Below, one piece after another: positions 1-10,467 of a stretch of DNA of 64,000 bases. The notes beneath the pieces were generated by a model, which saw nothing but the letters and a program-made list of their open reading frames with translations, searched no databases and was not told the DNA's origin. Location: NCBI GenBank assembly GCA_018524725.1, contig JAEUWP010000120.1, positions 62,001-126,000 on the forward strand. The letters are read 5' to 3'. How positions within the stretch are numbered: position 1 is the first letter of the stretch; each line of letters begins with the position of its first letter. The DNA is from Podaxis mareebaensis. Lineage: Eukaryota > Basidiomycota > Agaricomycetes > Agaricales > Agaricaceae. The translations under genes were made by a program, and so were the position numbers.

Positions 1-309
1 CCTTGATGGTGTTTTTGTTTCATTGTTGTGCATTGATGACAGTTTGTAGTTGACTGTCTTTGGGATGTATAGTAATGGCACTACTTGGGAGATATGTCAT
101 GGCTCCCACCATTTTGCATTCACATAGCAGTTGAGTTTCTGGTGAAACTCCCCACACAGGGATTGTGGGCATCTGGGAGTGAAGTAGCTATACTTCTTAC
201 TCTCATCAATGAGGTTTATTTCATGATTTACTTCATAAAATGGGGGAAGCTTGTCTGGAGGACCATGCATTATGTCCTTGAATTCATTGAACCACTGCTG
301 GTGCAGCAT
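1..309 (-). pseudogene. pol: start of reverse transcriptase, gypsy element A (truncated by window)
   Basis: The minus-strand translation has the block that precedes RT motif 1 in fungal gypsy elements: a PPDKLPPFYEVNHEINLID stretch, a Pro-Cys-Pro spacer and a Lys-Trp-Trp-Glu-Pro turn at about 100-130. A TGA at 97-99 directly follows the WWEP, where the family normally carries a charged residue, and the frame then continues to the window edge (YIPK). This is the same frame as gag and protease. Between 310 and 942 the frame is interrupted and I see no clear domain. Confidence 0.65.
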
Positions 310-942
310 TGGTATGTCCTTCTTGGAGTACTAGCCTTGTCACTCAGGGTGGTGATTCCTCTTCTCAGCATTAATCTGAGTGTTTTGTATCCATGTTTCT
401 GAATCATCTTCCACTGGAAGATGAGTGATGAGCATACTGCAGAGTTGATCTCATACCATTTTATCAGGGTAATGTACCCTGGTAAACTCCTGGGTTTTGA
501 CTATGTCATCAAGGTTGGGTTGTATGAACCCAGTCAATGTTGGTAGTTCGTCCCCAGGACAATGCATTTCCCATATGCCACAGACCATGGCATTCCATTC
601 TGTGGGCATTCAGGGGTCATAATACCACTTGAACATTGGGTTCTGAGTGGGTCTGTCTATCAAATGAGACTTGTATCTCATTTTTTGTGGTCCATGAGGG
701 GCATTTTGTCCCTCTTGATTTGGTGAAGGGAGTGCTTTCTCCTTTGGTTTGTTTTTCTTGGATGAGACCTTGTGTTCTTCTTGACCCACATCCCCCCTTC
801 AAGAGTTCATGGAACTCTCGACCTTTTCTAGGAGGTGATGGCTATCATGGGGTAATGTTTCCCCTCAGGAGCTTTGTTCATCATCTTGAACTGCTTCTAT
901 GGATGTTTGATGGACATCATCCCATTGAACATCCTCCACAAG

Positions 943-1728
943 TCAACTTGACTTGTTTTTGTCAGTTGCATGGTGGCAGTGCAGGTGAGTATCTGATTCA
1001 CCAGCAAAGTTCACTACTTCTATGGTTTCACTTCCAATTCTGACTTCATTCTTGATGAAGTCGAGGATGACATTGTTCATACACATGAATGGCATACCGA
1101 TTATCATGTTATAGCAATCAAAGTTTGCTATATCTACATACATACAGGTACATATGTTTCCAATGGCAACATTTACTGTTGCTCCATACTTGACAGTGGA
1201 TTGACTGCCCACTGTCCCCAGTTGCAGTGTGTGAGGGTCTAATAGTTCATTGACCCTGATGCCAGCCACTTGTGCAAACATGGGGGTGATGCCAGTAGTC
1301 ATACTACCAGAGTCCCACAGTGTCCAAGTGTCAATACCATTGACACTGACAAGAGTGGCAAGACATTGTTTCTCACTGAGGGAGGCTTGGGGCCAAAGGA
1401 TCTTATCCTTCTCTTTATGGAGGGTAACACAGCATACCCTCACTTTGTGGTCTGGTTTCTTGCTGGGCTCAACAGTGAGAGCATCAACAACATTGAAGTT
1501 GTCACAATCTTTGTCATTGATGTCTTCTGCATTGCCAATCATGGCAGCAAAATCATATTTGTCATCAATGTCAGATCTGTAGTCTGATTTGATGACTTTG
1601 ACTTGTACTAGTTCATCTCCATTTGATGAACTAGACTCTGGTTCTTCTTGGACCTCAGTGTTGTCATCTGAGGTTGAGTCCTGTTCAATTTCTTCAACTT
1701 CTTGTTGAAGAACTTCTTTGTCATTCAC
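943..1728 (-). pseudogene. pol: retropepsin (aspartic protease) part of pol, gypsy element A
   Basis: The segment carries the retroviral-type aspartic protease signature: LWDSGS with the catalytic Asp about midway, and downstream NMIIGMPFM, the flap and second conserved block of fungal gypsy proteases. An acidic linker (Glu/Asp/Ser-rich) precedes it and follows the gag zinc knuckle in the same frame, as expected for a gag-pol polyprotein. The segment ends at a TGA (943-945), so pol cannot be made intact. The protease would cleave the polyprotein in virus-like particles. Confidence 0.75.
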
Positions 1729-1764
1729 TGGGACAACTGTGTGTGTGGCTCATATATAACTGCA

Positions 1765-4629
1765 TCATTTCCCCTTCTCTGGGCATTCTTGTGCCCAGTG
1801 ACCATGTTTTCCACATTCATAACAAGGCCCTTTTTCTGTGGCCTTGTTCCCTTGGATCAGCTTCACAGGTGCTCTGTTTTGTACCTGAGGTTTGAATTGG
1901 GCCTTGGGTTTATGTTGTTGAGGTGGAGGTCTCAACAGCTGCTTTGGTGGAAAGGTGTTTGAGGGTTGCCTTAGCTTGTGAGCAGGAATGCAATCCCATC
2001 CTGTGGATATGTGACAAGGGACCCATGCAGTCCTTGTTCTTGGTTCAGCTGTGGCAGGTTTCTTTGAGAAGCCTGCTGATGGTTCATGTGGTTGAGAGGG
2101 TTTCAGAACCCTTTTGAAGAAGGCACTGCTTTGCATCTGATTCTCATAATCAGCTGCATGTGCTATGAAGTCTTTGAGTTGATTCATTTCAGGTGACAAC
2201 CCTCTGTCAAACATGAGGAAGTGTCTCATAGTTTGTGGTAGACCTTCTAAGAAGGTCTTGATGAGAGAGTAATCATCAGGGTGGATTGCCATGTCTTGTG
2301 AATAACCCAAGATGGTGTCATAATAGTGTTGAATCCCTTCTTTGGGATTATACCTGACCCCTTTGAGGCTTTCACGAGCCTCGTGCATTGATGTCAGTCT
2401 GATGAATCTGTCATAGAGTGCTGTAATGATGCTCTTGAATGTCCAATTGTATTTACTATGATCTATACTAAGTACATGACAAATGAACATATCCTTTGCC
2501 TCTCCAATGAGGTAATATTGGAGGGTTAGGATTCGTAGTTGATCTGTAGTGGGACTCTGTCCCCCTAGTCCCTTCATGGCGAAGTCAGCACAGAGACTTG
2601 TTATGAATGACAACAAGTCTCTGAATTGGTGACTTCCACCATACAGTTCTAAGCTCTTTTCTGTGGGGAGCTTGTTCAACGAAGGTTTATAACCTTCAGG
2701 GTACTCAATTGGTTGCACAAGGTATTGGTCAATTATTCAATGTAAATGATCATATATTAGGTTATTGTAACTCTGGACAGATTATATGATCCCCAGAGTT
2801 ACTGACTTGTCATGCACCTCTCTAACTAGAGAGTATTGCCAAGTCCCTTGGTTCAGTGTGGGGAGTTGTGAGGTGGTGTACACCTCCTGCTCCTCCTTTG
2901 TATCTTCTTCCTCTCCTTCTTCCTCTTGCATGGGAGGAAGATTTCAGAGGGGATGTAGATTGTATAGCAGGGGCAGATTTTGCCCCTGTGAGGATGGTTA
3001 TTGGGGTGGGGAGGCCATCCTGACTGTTTTGCAGGTATTAACTGTTTGATGTGTCTTGAGAGGGCCTCCAAAGAACACATGAGTGGCTGCCCTTTGCTCC
3101 TCATGTTCCAACATAGTGGCCTCATTGGGTATATGTCTGTTGAATCTAATATCTTGGTCATCTATCAGAGATGACCCACAGGTGCAGATATCTTCATTCC
3201 ACATTCATTGTAAAGTGACCCAGTCACTCCACTTATCAGCACGAGGGGTTCATTTAGCTATAGGCAATACAAATGGGGTGCTCAAGGCTTGGAACAAGCC
3301 AGCATTCATAGGAACACTAGTGGTGGAAGGTAGCTTGGCTTTAACATTTGATGTTGAAGCCACTGGGGATTTTCCACTGGCCATGGGTTTGTCCAATGGT
3401 GATCTCATGATTTCAGGATTCATTGCAGGGTAGTTACTACCCTGTGCCATTGTTCTTGGTGATGGTACACCCATTGGTCCTTTCCCTTTGGGAGAAGGGA
3501 TAGGGGGCAGTTGAGGCAACCAATGTGGGTTGAGGGTAGTGATCTGACCCTGGGGGTCAGGTTGCATTAACAGGGAAGGCAGCAGTTGGGATTGTGATGC
3601 CCCAGTGGTTGGGGCATGGCACTGCAATTGGTTTGCAAAGGTATCATTCCCTAGGATCATCTCACTATCTATGACAGTGGACCTGTTGATGGTAAAGTGT
3701 GCAGCCCTTAGGCCATACCCTTGTGCATGTCATCATTGCACACTGAGGTGCTCATTGTAAGCTTGATCTGTTTCCCCTGGTTGCCTGGGTGCATGTAAAT
3801 GCACTATGGCTTGGGTGGTATTCGATAATGCAGTCAATGAGGGAGATGGATGGTGTGGGTGTAATTGAGGTGTTGCAATGCAGAGTTGTGGTTGAGGCAT
3901 TGCCAGCAGTCTGTCATTATTGCATTGACAGTGGTGCTCATGCACTGGGTGTTGTTCAGCCCTCTCAATCACTTTGTCAATTTTGGCATTGAGGGGATCA
4001 TAGGTGATCCCATCATTAGTGGAGTCAAGGATGTGCTCAAGGTACTGTTGAGTAGGTTGTATTTTATATACACTGTGCATGGGCATAAGGTCAGTTCATT
4101 TGACCTTCATGGCCCAGGCCTTTTGGTAGGCCATGCAAAGCTTTGTCAAAGCTTTGATATAAGTAGTGCAGAATCAGTTGGAGCTGACTTCTATTGGCAA
4201 GTTGGTTTCCTGGTATGACTCTGCTATGATCGTTTCAGCATATACCAATATTTGGTGTTGGTGTTGGCATTTAATAATGCCATAGTCTGTGAATATGGAA
4301 TTGACTTGGTCTTCTAAGGAGACCATGTCATTGAGAGCAGGGGGCAAGAATTCTGGTGTCAATGGTTCAGAGTGTGAACCATTGGATCAGTGTGTTGTGC
4401 TTGATATGGGGCATGATGCTAGGGGATGGCTCAGCTCGAATTCAGGGAATAGGGGAAGCTCCTCTAGAGCTTCCTCACCATTGGTGGATGATTCATGAGC
4501 CAATGCATCTGCTGGGGGTGTGGTGATGGGGAAGGGAATTGTTGGTTCATAATGTGATAAGGGGATAGATGGGGAAGGGGGTGTGGATGGGGTGTGTAGG
4601 CCTTGTATGTTCATGCTGCATGTTGTCAT
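1765..4629 (-). pseudogene. gag: gag of gypsy element A, interrupted by stops
   Basis: The best-kept part, 1765-2718, encodes a capsid-like region with W/F/Y-spaced helices and ends in a CCHC zinc knuckle (CYECGKHGHWAQEC), which binds genomic RNA during packaging. Upstream to 4629 the same frame gives a proline- and glutamate-rich N-terminal extension, broken by stops at 4387, 4174, 3733, 3250, 2998, about 2782 and 2737. Most are TGA. All open segments share one frame, so base substitutions rather than indels caused the decay. The true start is not certain; 4629 is the first usable start after the LTR and leader. Confidence 0.7.
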
Positions 4630-4794
4630 ATTGAGATGTCATTGTGTGTCTTCAGACACATTGTAGTGTCCAGGGGGGTGGTTGTGCTGTGAGGCCATTT
4701 GAGTAAGTAGTGATGAGAGCTTTTTACTTTAGGCTTTTAAGTGCAATAGTTGCATTTAATGGATTCACTTAGTACATGCCCAAGTGTGGGGTAT

Positions 4795-5069
4795 TGTAAA
4801 AAAGTGTAAGCCTACTGAGGCTTACTTAGAGCTTAGACCTTAAGTTCACACTGACATACAATAAACCTGATGTATTGGGATGTACATAGTGTAGGTATAA
4901 GGTCAGCTGTCATCATGACAGCTGACAATGAGAATATAAGGAATATTTTCCTGGTGGATTAAGTAATCTATCAGGGTTAAGTAGACAGTGGGAATTAAAC
5001 AAATAATAAATACAAGATTGATTGACAAGAAAAGGAGACAGCCACAATAGTAAGGGCTTAACCCTTACA
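4795..5069 (-). repeat. 5' LTR of gypsy element A (275 bp)
   Basis: On the minus strand this block starts TGTAAGGGTT and ends TTTTTTACA, giving the expected TG...CA ends. It separates the protease codons of element B on the right from the leader of element A on the left. Only one copy lies in the window, so the boundaries rest on the TG/CA ends and on where the element B reading frame breaks. I see no convincing tRNA primer site just inside it. If the limits are right, the 5-bp flank GCTCC at 5070-5074 should recur at the other end of element A, outside the window. Confidence 0.6.
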
Positions 5070-5122
5070 GCTCCAGAATCAATCAGTGCAAGGTTTTCCA
5101 CAGATTTTTTAGAGAGATGCAC
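5070..5122 (-). pseudogene. pol: retropepsin N-terminal scrap of element B, cut by element A
   Basis: The frame reads a V-T-V-H-L strand and then ENLALIDSGA, the strand and active-site loop of a gypsy retropepsin. It breaks exactly at the TGTAAGG end of the neighbouring LTR. The frame is the same as for the gag core of element B (5606-6133), so the two belong together. This is the site where element A inserted. Confidence 0.65.
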
Positions 5123-5605
5123 AGTGATGGGGCAATAAAAGGTGTTTGATTTATGAGTTCATAGACACAATTCAGAAACTGATACTTTGTTCTGAGAAAA
5201 GAAAGGGGGCATAATTTTGTCCTTGGGATGGGGATAGGAGTCAGACATCAGTCCATTTAAAAATAAATAGGGAGAGAAGGGAAAATTGTCCTTTAGTGCA
5301 TCTTTCTTTTCTCTTGACAAGCTAGACATGGAGGCTAAGTCATCTGAGGCAAAATCCTGGATTTCCTTTGCTTGAGCACTGGTGGAATTTGAGAATTCAG
5401 TGAAGATCTTGGTGACTTCTTCATCATTGTTGGCTTCCTGAATTATCTCATTGATCTAGGTGAACATGGCTTTTCTCTTTTGCTGCTTTTCTTTGTCTTG
5501 GGGTGTCCTAGGGGGTACAGGTGGCTTATGCTTGGTGACCTTAGCTTGTGCATTTCATGGTAGGTTTCATGTTGATTGCAGTGGATTTGGTTTCTTTGGA
5601 CATTC

Positions 5606-7278
5606 TCAAGTGAAATGCCCTGTTTGACTGCAGTTGAAACATTTCCCTTGTTTGAGGTCATTGTACATTTTTGGCATGAGAATGTTTTGAAGGGACATTT
5701 CCAAGACATCACAGTTTTCTTCCATTTTATTAACTTCTGTGTCAGAATCTTCTTCCACAAGGTACTGCTCTTCAAGTGCAATTTCAGAGAGTGCCAGTGC
5801 CAGATTATTGATATTCATGGCATATGGGTCTTTATACACCTGGCTTCTTGTCCAACTCAAATTATAGGATGCCTTCTTCTTTGGTTGGGGAACAGTTCTA
5901 TTGGCTCATTCTCAGGTGTGGCTTGCACAATAGTTGTTCTCCATATGGTGTTGTTCTTCTGCTGCTCTTGCTGCTTCAAACCAGACATTGATGTCAGTGC
6001 CTAGTCTGAGGGCAATGGTTTTGAGACTGATTTTGAAATCCAATTCTTCTCTGAAGCAGTAGATGAGTTCTTGTGGGTTGACCATCCCTGCTTGAGTAGC
6101 AAGGACTTTGAACTCAGAGATGTACTGGTCCACTGGTCTTCACTTCTGTTTGAGAGCATGGAGTCATTAGAGAGCATCTTCAGTATATTTATAAGGGAGG
6201 AAGACTCTATTGAGCTCATCCTGGAATGTGTTGAATGTGCTAAGGTGTAATACTCTCTTGAAGTTATGTTAGCAGAGGTATTCCATTTTCCATGGTTCTG
6301 CTGCTCCTCCAATGTAGTAGAGCATAAATATGATGGCATCATGGTCAGTAGGGAATTTATGCTAGTTAGCAATGATATACAAGGCACATTGTTGTTTCTA
6401 TGCCAGATATTTCCAGGGATCTCCATCATATAACAGTGGTGCTTTGTACTTTAGAGTGGAAGGGGTGGTAGGCATTTGTGCTTGTTGGGGAAAACCAAAT
6501 CCTGGTAGTGGTGCTCCTGGTTGCCCTGGTGCTGGAGGTCTTGGGGGTGGTGCTCCAAGTGGTGGTGGAGGTGGTGCTTCTGACAGTCCTAGTGGTGGAT
6601 TCTAACCTGGTTGCCCTGGGTTCAAGAGTGGTTGTCCAGGCAGAGGTTGTCTAGGAGGTGGGTAAGGACTTCCTATTTGTAGTGGGTTTGTTGGCTGAGT
6701 TGTTCCAGTTTGAGATGGATTTCCCTGATTTCCTTGTATAATTCCTGTTGTTTGCTGTCCAGAAATCACTGGGTTTATGAAGAGGGGTTGCTGGAAGAAT
6801 CTCTGATTTGGAGGCATGATATTACTCCCAAAAGTGAAGGTAGTGGCTTGATTGATGGATGCCATAGAATGCATTCTAGGAAATGGGGTTGTTGTTGTAG
6901 ATATTGTGTTGGTTGTGGAGGGGGGCTATTGTGTTGTGGTGGTTGTTGGTGGTATGGTGGTGGAATTGAGGAGGCTGCACTTGGAGATCAAGGGAGTTGC
7001 TGAGGGGGTTGTACAATAGCAGAAGGGATAGTGACAGTGGTCAACATTTGTTGTCTTTGTTCTCTGGCTGCTTCTCTTCTTTCTCTAATATTGGTAGACA
7101 ATTGCAGTTCCCAGGGTACAATTTCATCAAGGTTAAGAGATTGAGTTCTCCTAGGCAGTCTTGTTCATGTAGGAGATACAGTGGATGAGATGGGCAATGG
7201 GGATCTACTTTGGTGTTGAGTGGTGTCATCACTTCCTTCTGTGTCTTGGCTTCTGACTTGTTCCAATAATGCAGCCAT
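5606..7278 (-). pseudogene. gag: gag of gypsy element B, with stops and one frame change
   Basis: A likely start at 7278 (MAALLEQV) opens a Gln/Pro-rich N-terminus. From about 6870 downward the gag core is in a second frame: a YDGDPWKY-like block near 6430, the VDQYISEFKVLA block near 6130, then a CCHC knuckle CFNCSQTGH followed by Phe-Thr and a TGA (5606-5608). This stop stands inside the zinc knuckle, four residues before its last Cys, where the family usually has Arg. At least one frame change (between about 7000 and 6874) and several TGA stops make it non-functional. Confidence 0.65.
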
Positions 7279-7383
7279 ATCTCCTGAAATGGTGATGGGA
7301 GTGGGGGAGTGGAGGGACATTCAAGGTTCCTCTTGATGAGGGCTTGAATCAAGTCTTGGATTAATGAGGGTGTAAGGTATAGT

Positions 7384-8200
7384 TGTCAGACCTCTGAGGG
7401 AATCAAGGAGAAAAAGGAGGTATTGTCTGAAGAAGTCTGAGAAGATGATGAGACTGAATAAATAGACTGCTGGTTGTATGGCTGTGAGCTGTCAATTTCA
7501 GATAATCAAGAACTTCTGTCAATTTCTACTAATTGAGAATGAGTTTTGATTTCTGTCAATTGAGAACACTTCACCTTGACAAATGTCAATGCAGTTTATA
7601 GTCAGAGGGTCTTCTTTTGACAGACCACCAAGCATTGAGTGGGCATATTACAGGCTTCCTTGCCAGACCACCAAGCAACAAATGGGCATATTACAGTTGA
7701 AAAGGTAGGGTTTTGGTGTCATTTAGGCACAGTGCAAAGCAATGAGAACCAATGATGTCCCAATGGCACAGCACAAAGCAATGAGAACCTCAAGGTGACT
7801 ACAGGCACAGTGTGAAGCAGTGAGAGTGAGTAGTCAGAGGGGTTTTACAACATGGGATTGGCACATGAGGGAAGTCTAATCTTGATGTTACAAGGTTTCT
7901 TCTTTAGTCAAATGATGCCTAAGGTGAGACCTATCCTTGTAAGAGATGAGCAGAGGTCCTTGTCCTGTACAGGTCTGAAGGAGCTGCTCTGTTTAACCTT
8001 GGGTGACTATTCACATTGTCTCTAGGTAGTGAACTCATATAGATTGCACACTCCATAGGATCAATGCTAGAGAGAAGCCACAAGGGAAAAGCTTTCACAA
8101 GGGCAAAGAGTTGAACACTTAATGATGTCTGTCAGATAGATGAGTAACACATGTTAAGATTAGACTTGCTAATCTACATGTCCAGGTGGTGTACATATAC
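7384..8200 (-). repeat. probable 5' LTR region of element B with internal direct repeats
   Basis: The stretch is non-coding and carries short direct repeats: agaccaccaagca...tgggcatattaca occurs twice (about 7620-7695), and a ggcaca...caaagcaatgagaac block recurs two to three times (about 7727-7825). Such repeats are common in LTR U3 regions. The left end fits TGTCAGACC at 7384, just upstream of the gag start of element B. I cannot fix the right end because the second LTR is not in the window. Confidence 0.35.
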
Positions 8201-8909
8201 TAGTCCAAGTGACTACTTAAGGAAGTAGATCAAATATAACATAGAAGATGAAAACTAAGAGGAAGGCATAGAAGTGGAGCATAGGGCATAGGGCATAAAG
8301 GTGCATATGAAAGTCTGCAAGAGCAAACATAATTGATGTAACACAAGTATGACAGAAGAGATGAAACTTATACCTGGTCCAATAATAGAAAGTGTCTAAT
8401 ATAGAAGAAGATGTAAATTTAGCATTCATCACAAATCATTATTGCAAGGAAAGTAAACTCCATAATACCAGTACACTTTATCTATCTTCTTGCACATTTC
8501 CCAATCCAGTGTTTGCCTGAGTTCTGTCATCTCCTGCCACAAGCTGATCATCATGCACTTCATCAAATCCCATTCTTCAAGTGATTGTTCCTCAGTCTCT
8601 TCAGTCTCCTTGGAGTTGTCAATATTCATAATATGTTAGCCTCCTTTAATTCCTATTATTCTCCTATGGACCACTATATATATACACCAATATGCTGTAC
8701 ACTCTCATCAGCCTTGTATCACTTATGAGAGACTGAGGTGAGTTATCATAACTAGTTTATATGGACCTTATTCATATCTCTACTAGTTATTTCTACAGGT
8801 ACATAATATATAGAGCCTCATACTGCTTATGAGAGACTGAGTTATTTCTACAAGCTATGGGCCTTGCCCTTTGCTAGAATACATGCAAGTTAATCTGTCA
8901 CTTGCTGCA
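8201..8909. other. CpG-poor non-coding stretch, possible copia LTR
   Basis: No gene is recognisable. Two open stretches on the minus strand (8217-8432, 8429-8629) match nothing I know. A 16-bp block cttatgagagactgag occurs near 8725 and again near 8829. A TGTTAGCC start near 8634 and a CTGTCA end near 8900 could bound a copia-type LTR of about 267 bp that leads into the gag scrap beginning at 8910. This is inference without a second copy. Confidence 0.25.
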
Positions 8910-9020
8910 ATGTCCACTTCTGTGAATGACATATTGCCTGCCACTGTACCCATGCTTGAACAGTCAGGAGTGAACTGGTTGATATTCCAGTTGGGCTTCC
9001 AGATGGCTGTCCAAAGCTAA
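8910..9020 (+). pseudogene. Ty1/copia gag N-terminus scrap
   Basis: A 36-codon start reads a DILPATVPMLEQSGVNWLIF stretch and then a Gly-Phe-Gln-Met-Ala block, before TAA. This follows the fungal copia gag N-terminal pattern (a short lead, P-x-L-x-x-S-G-x-N-W, then an aromatic-rich helix). Nothing convincing continues downstream; the region to about 9580 is CpG-poor and full of stops. The call rests on one short block and is moderate at best. Confidence 0.4.
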
Positions 9021-10467
9021 TTGTTTTGAGTTATAGCATCAAGGTGCATCATCACCTGCCCTGCTGCTTGCAAACAGCCTGTGCAGCAGCAGCTTTCCCT
9101 GTCAGCCAATCCAGTATGCACTCATAAACTACCAGGAGTGGTTGATGAAAGTTGAAACACCTGACAGCATTATGAGCCAAATGCCTCATGCAGCTTTCTT
9201 TGCATCCTCAAGGGTCTTCTTTGGAGCCTGTTGATAGTGATACTTTGCCCATTCCCAATACCAGTAGACAGATTTTGTTAGAACAAATCACAAATATATT
9301 TGAGATCTCACCATCTCAATCAAATTCAATTCACAGTGAAATTTCAGTAAAAAAAGTGCATTCATGACCTGCATTACAATGAGCTTTTCAAGCATTGGTC
9401 CCTGATTTGTGAAATCATCCTGCTTACTGAGTAATCACACTATGCAACAGTTGCTGTTGTCCCAGCTGAAGGCAGTGATGGATCATAGGGCAGTGTGGAC
9501 TGGTTTCTGAGCCCAGCAAAGTTTTGTTTGGCCTTCTTTTTCAGTAACATGAGGTGGATATGAGTGGTAAGGTACTCATATCGATCTACCTCTCCTGTTC
9601 AACACACTGTTTCTCTATTTGGTTCTGGTGAATGATTTTGGTCATGTCTTAACTTAGACAATGTCATCAGGATCCTAATTCTAACTCATGTATGTAGGTT
9701 ATAGAGTTCAAGGTTTGCATTTTAATATCAGTATTTTTTATTCACAGTAGTTGTAGGGGGTATAGCTTAGAGAAGTGGTGTGATGTCAGATCCTCGTTGC
9801 CTAGCAAACGGGGTATGACCCATGTCACCCACATGACATTGCAAATGGACAGAGTGCTATTAGCCTACTAACACATAACAGGCATTACAGAGAACTACAT
9901 TCGCCCTCACTATGGACCTATCACTGCCGAGGCCATGATACCTTTACCAATGTATTCTAGGCCCTTCCACCTGGATATCACGGCCCCGAGCTGAGATGTA
10001 GGGAGCAACTCAACCGTATGTTTCTATAGTCTAGACCAAGAGCCGAAGTCTTACATCTTTTTTTTTCCTCCAGAGATAAATGGACTTCTTCACATGAGTT
10101 GCTCTATGGAGCACAAAACTTCGCAATTAACGGTTCAATTATGATTGGCCTCAAGTAAAATTTCTATTCAGAGCGACCAAGTTTGAGTCCTCGCACTCCG
10201 GTGCAAACGGTAGATTTAAAAGATGTGCCAGTGTTCTGTCCTCGACGAGAAAAATGCGCCTTAGAATGTCAAATGGACCCACCGCAGGGACATCCAAGTT
10301 TTGAAGTAAGATCACTGCTCAATCACTTTCCAGAACGGACATGGCTTACATAAGGTGCATTGGGTGAATCGTACTCAGTGCGGGACTAGCTCCCCAAGTC
10401 TATCCCATCCTTCATTGATCATCCTTCGCTCATCATGCGGCTGCCAGCGAAAATGAGGTATCCCCCC
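9021..10467. other. transition from CpG-poor transposon debris to ordinary intergenic DNA
   Basis: To about 9580 the sequence is CpG-poor and looks like decayed retrotransposon. From about 9790 CpG returns to the level of the gene-bearing parts. No coding frame is supported. The last few hundred bases should contain the promoter of the NACHT gene that follows, but I see no clear TATA box or other named element. Confidence 0.4.

Larger units (their letters stand above)
1..5069 (-). mobile_element. Ty3/gypsy LTR retrotransposon A, degenerate, cut by the window edge
   Basis: The element reads right to left: 5' LTR (4795-5069), leader, gag, retropepsin, then the start of reverse transcriptase running off the left edge. 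The coding part from about 4629 to 1 stays in one minus-strand frame but is broken by at least ten stops, nearly all TGA or TAA. CpG is almost absent. The right end lies directly inside the protease codons of a second gypsy element, so A is the younger insertion. RNase H, integrase and the 3' LTR must be outside the window. Order and motifs are seen directly; the family assignment is by motif. Confidence 0.85.
5070..8200 (-). mobile_element. Ty3/gypsy LTR retrotransposon B, degenerate and split by element A
   Basis: A second gypsy element on the same strand. Its gag lies at about 5606-7278, and the first protease codons (LALIDSGA) end exactly where the LTR of element A begins. The rest of pol should resume on the far side of element A, outside the window. 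The right-hand limit is approximate: a repeat-rich, non-coding stretch from about 7384 is the likely LTR. CpG is nearly absent throughout and stops are common. Its gag is diverged from that of element A, so this is another family, not a second copy. Confidence 0.7.

Noticed and set aside
6001..6429. 142-codon minus-strand frame overlapping gag of element B
   Set aside because: It is out of frame with the gag core, which reads recognisably through the same bases.
7640..7830. Possible CRISPR-like array (short repeats near 7640-7830)
   Set aside because: The repeats are few, irregular and diverged, and lie in a fungal retrotransposon end; CRISPR arrays are not expected here.
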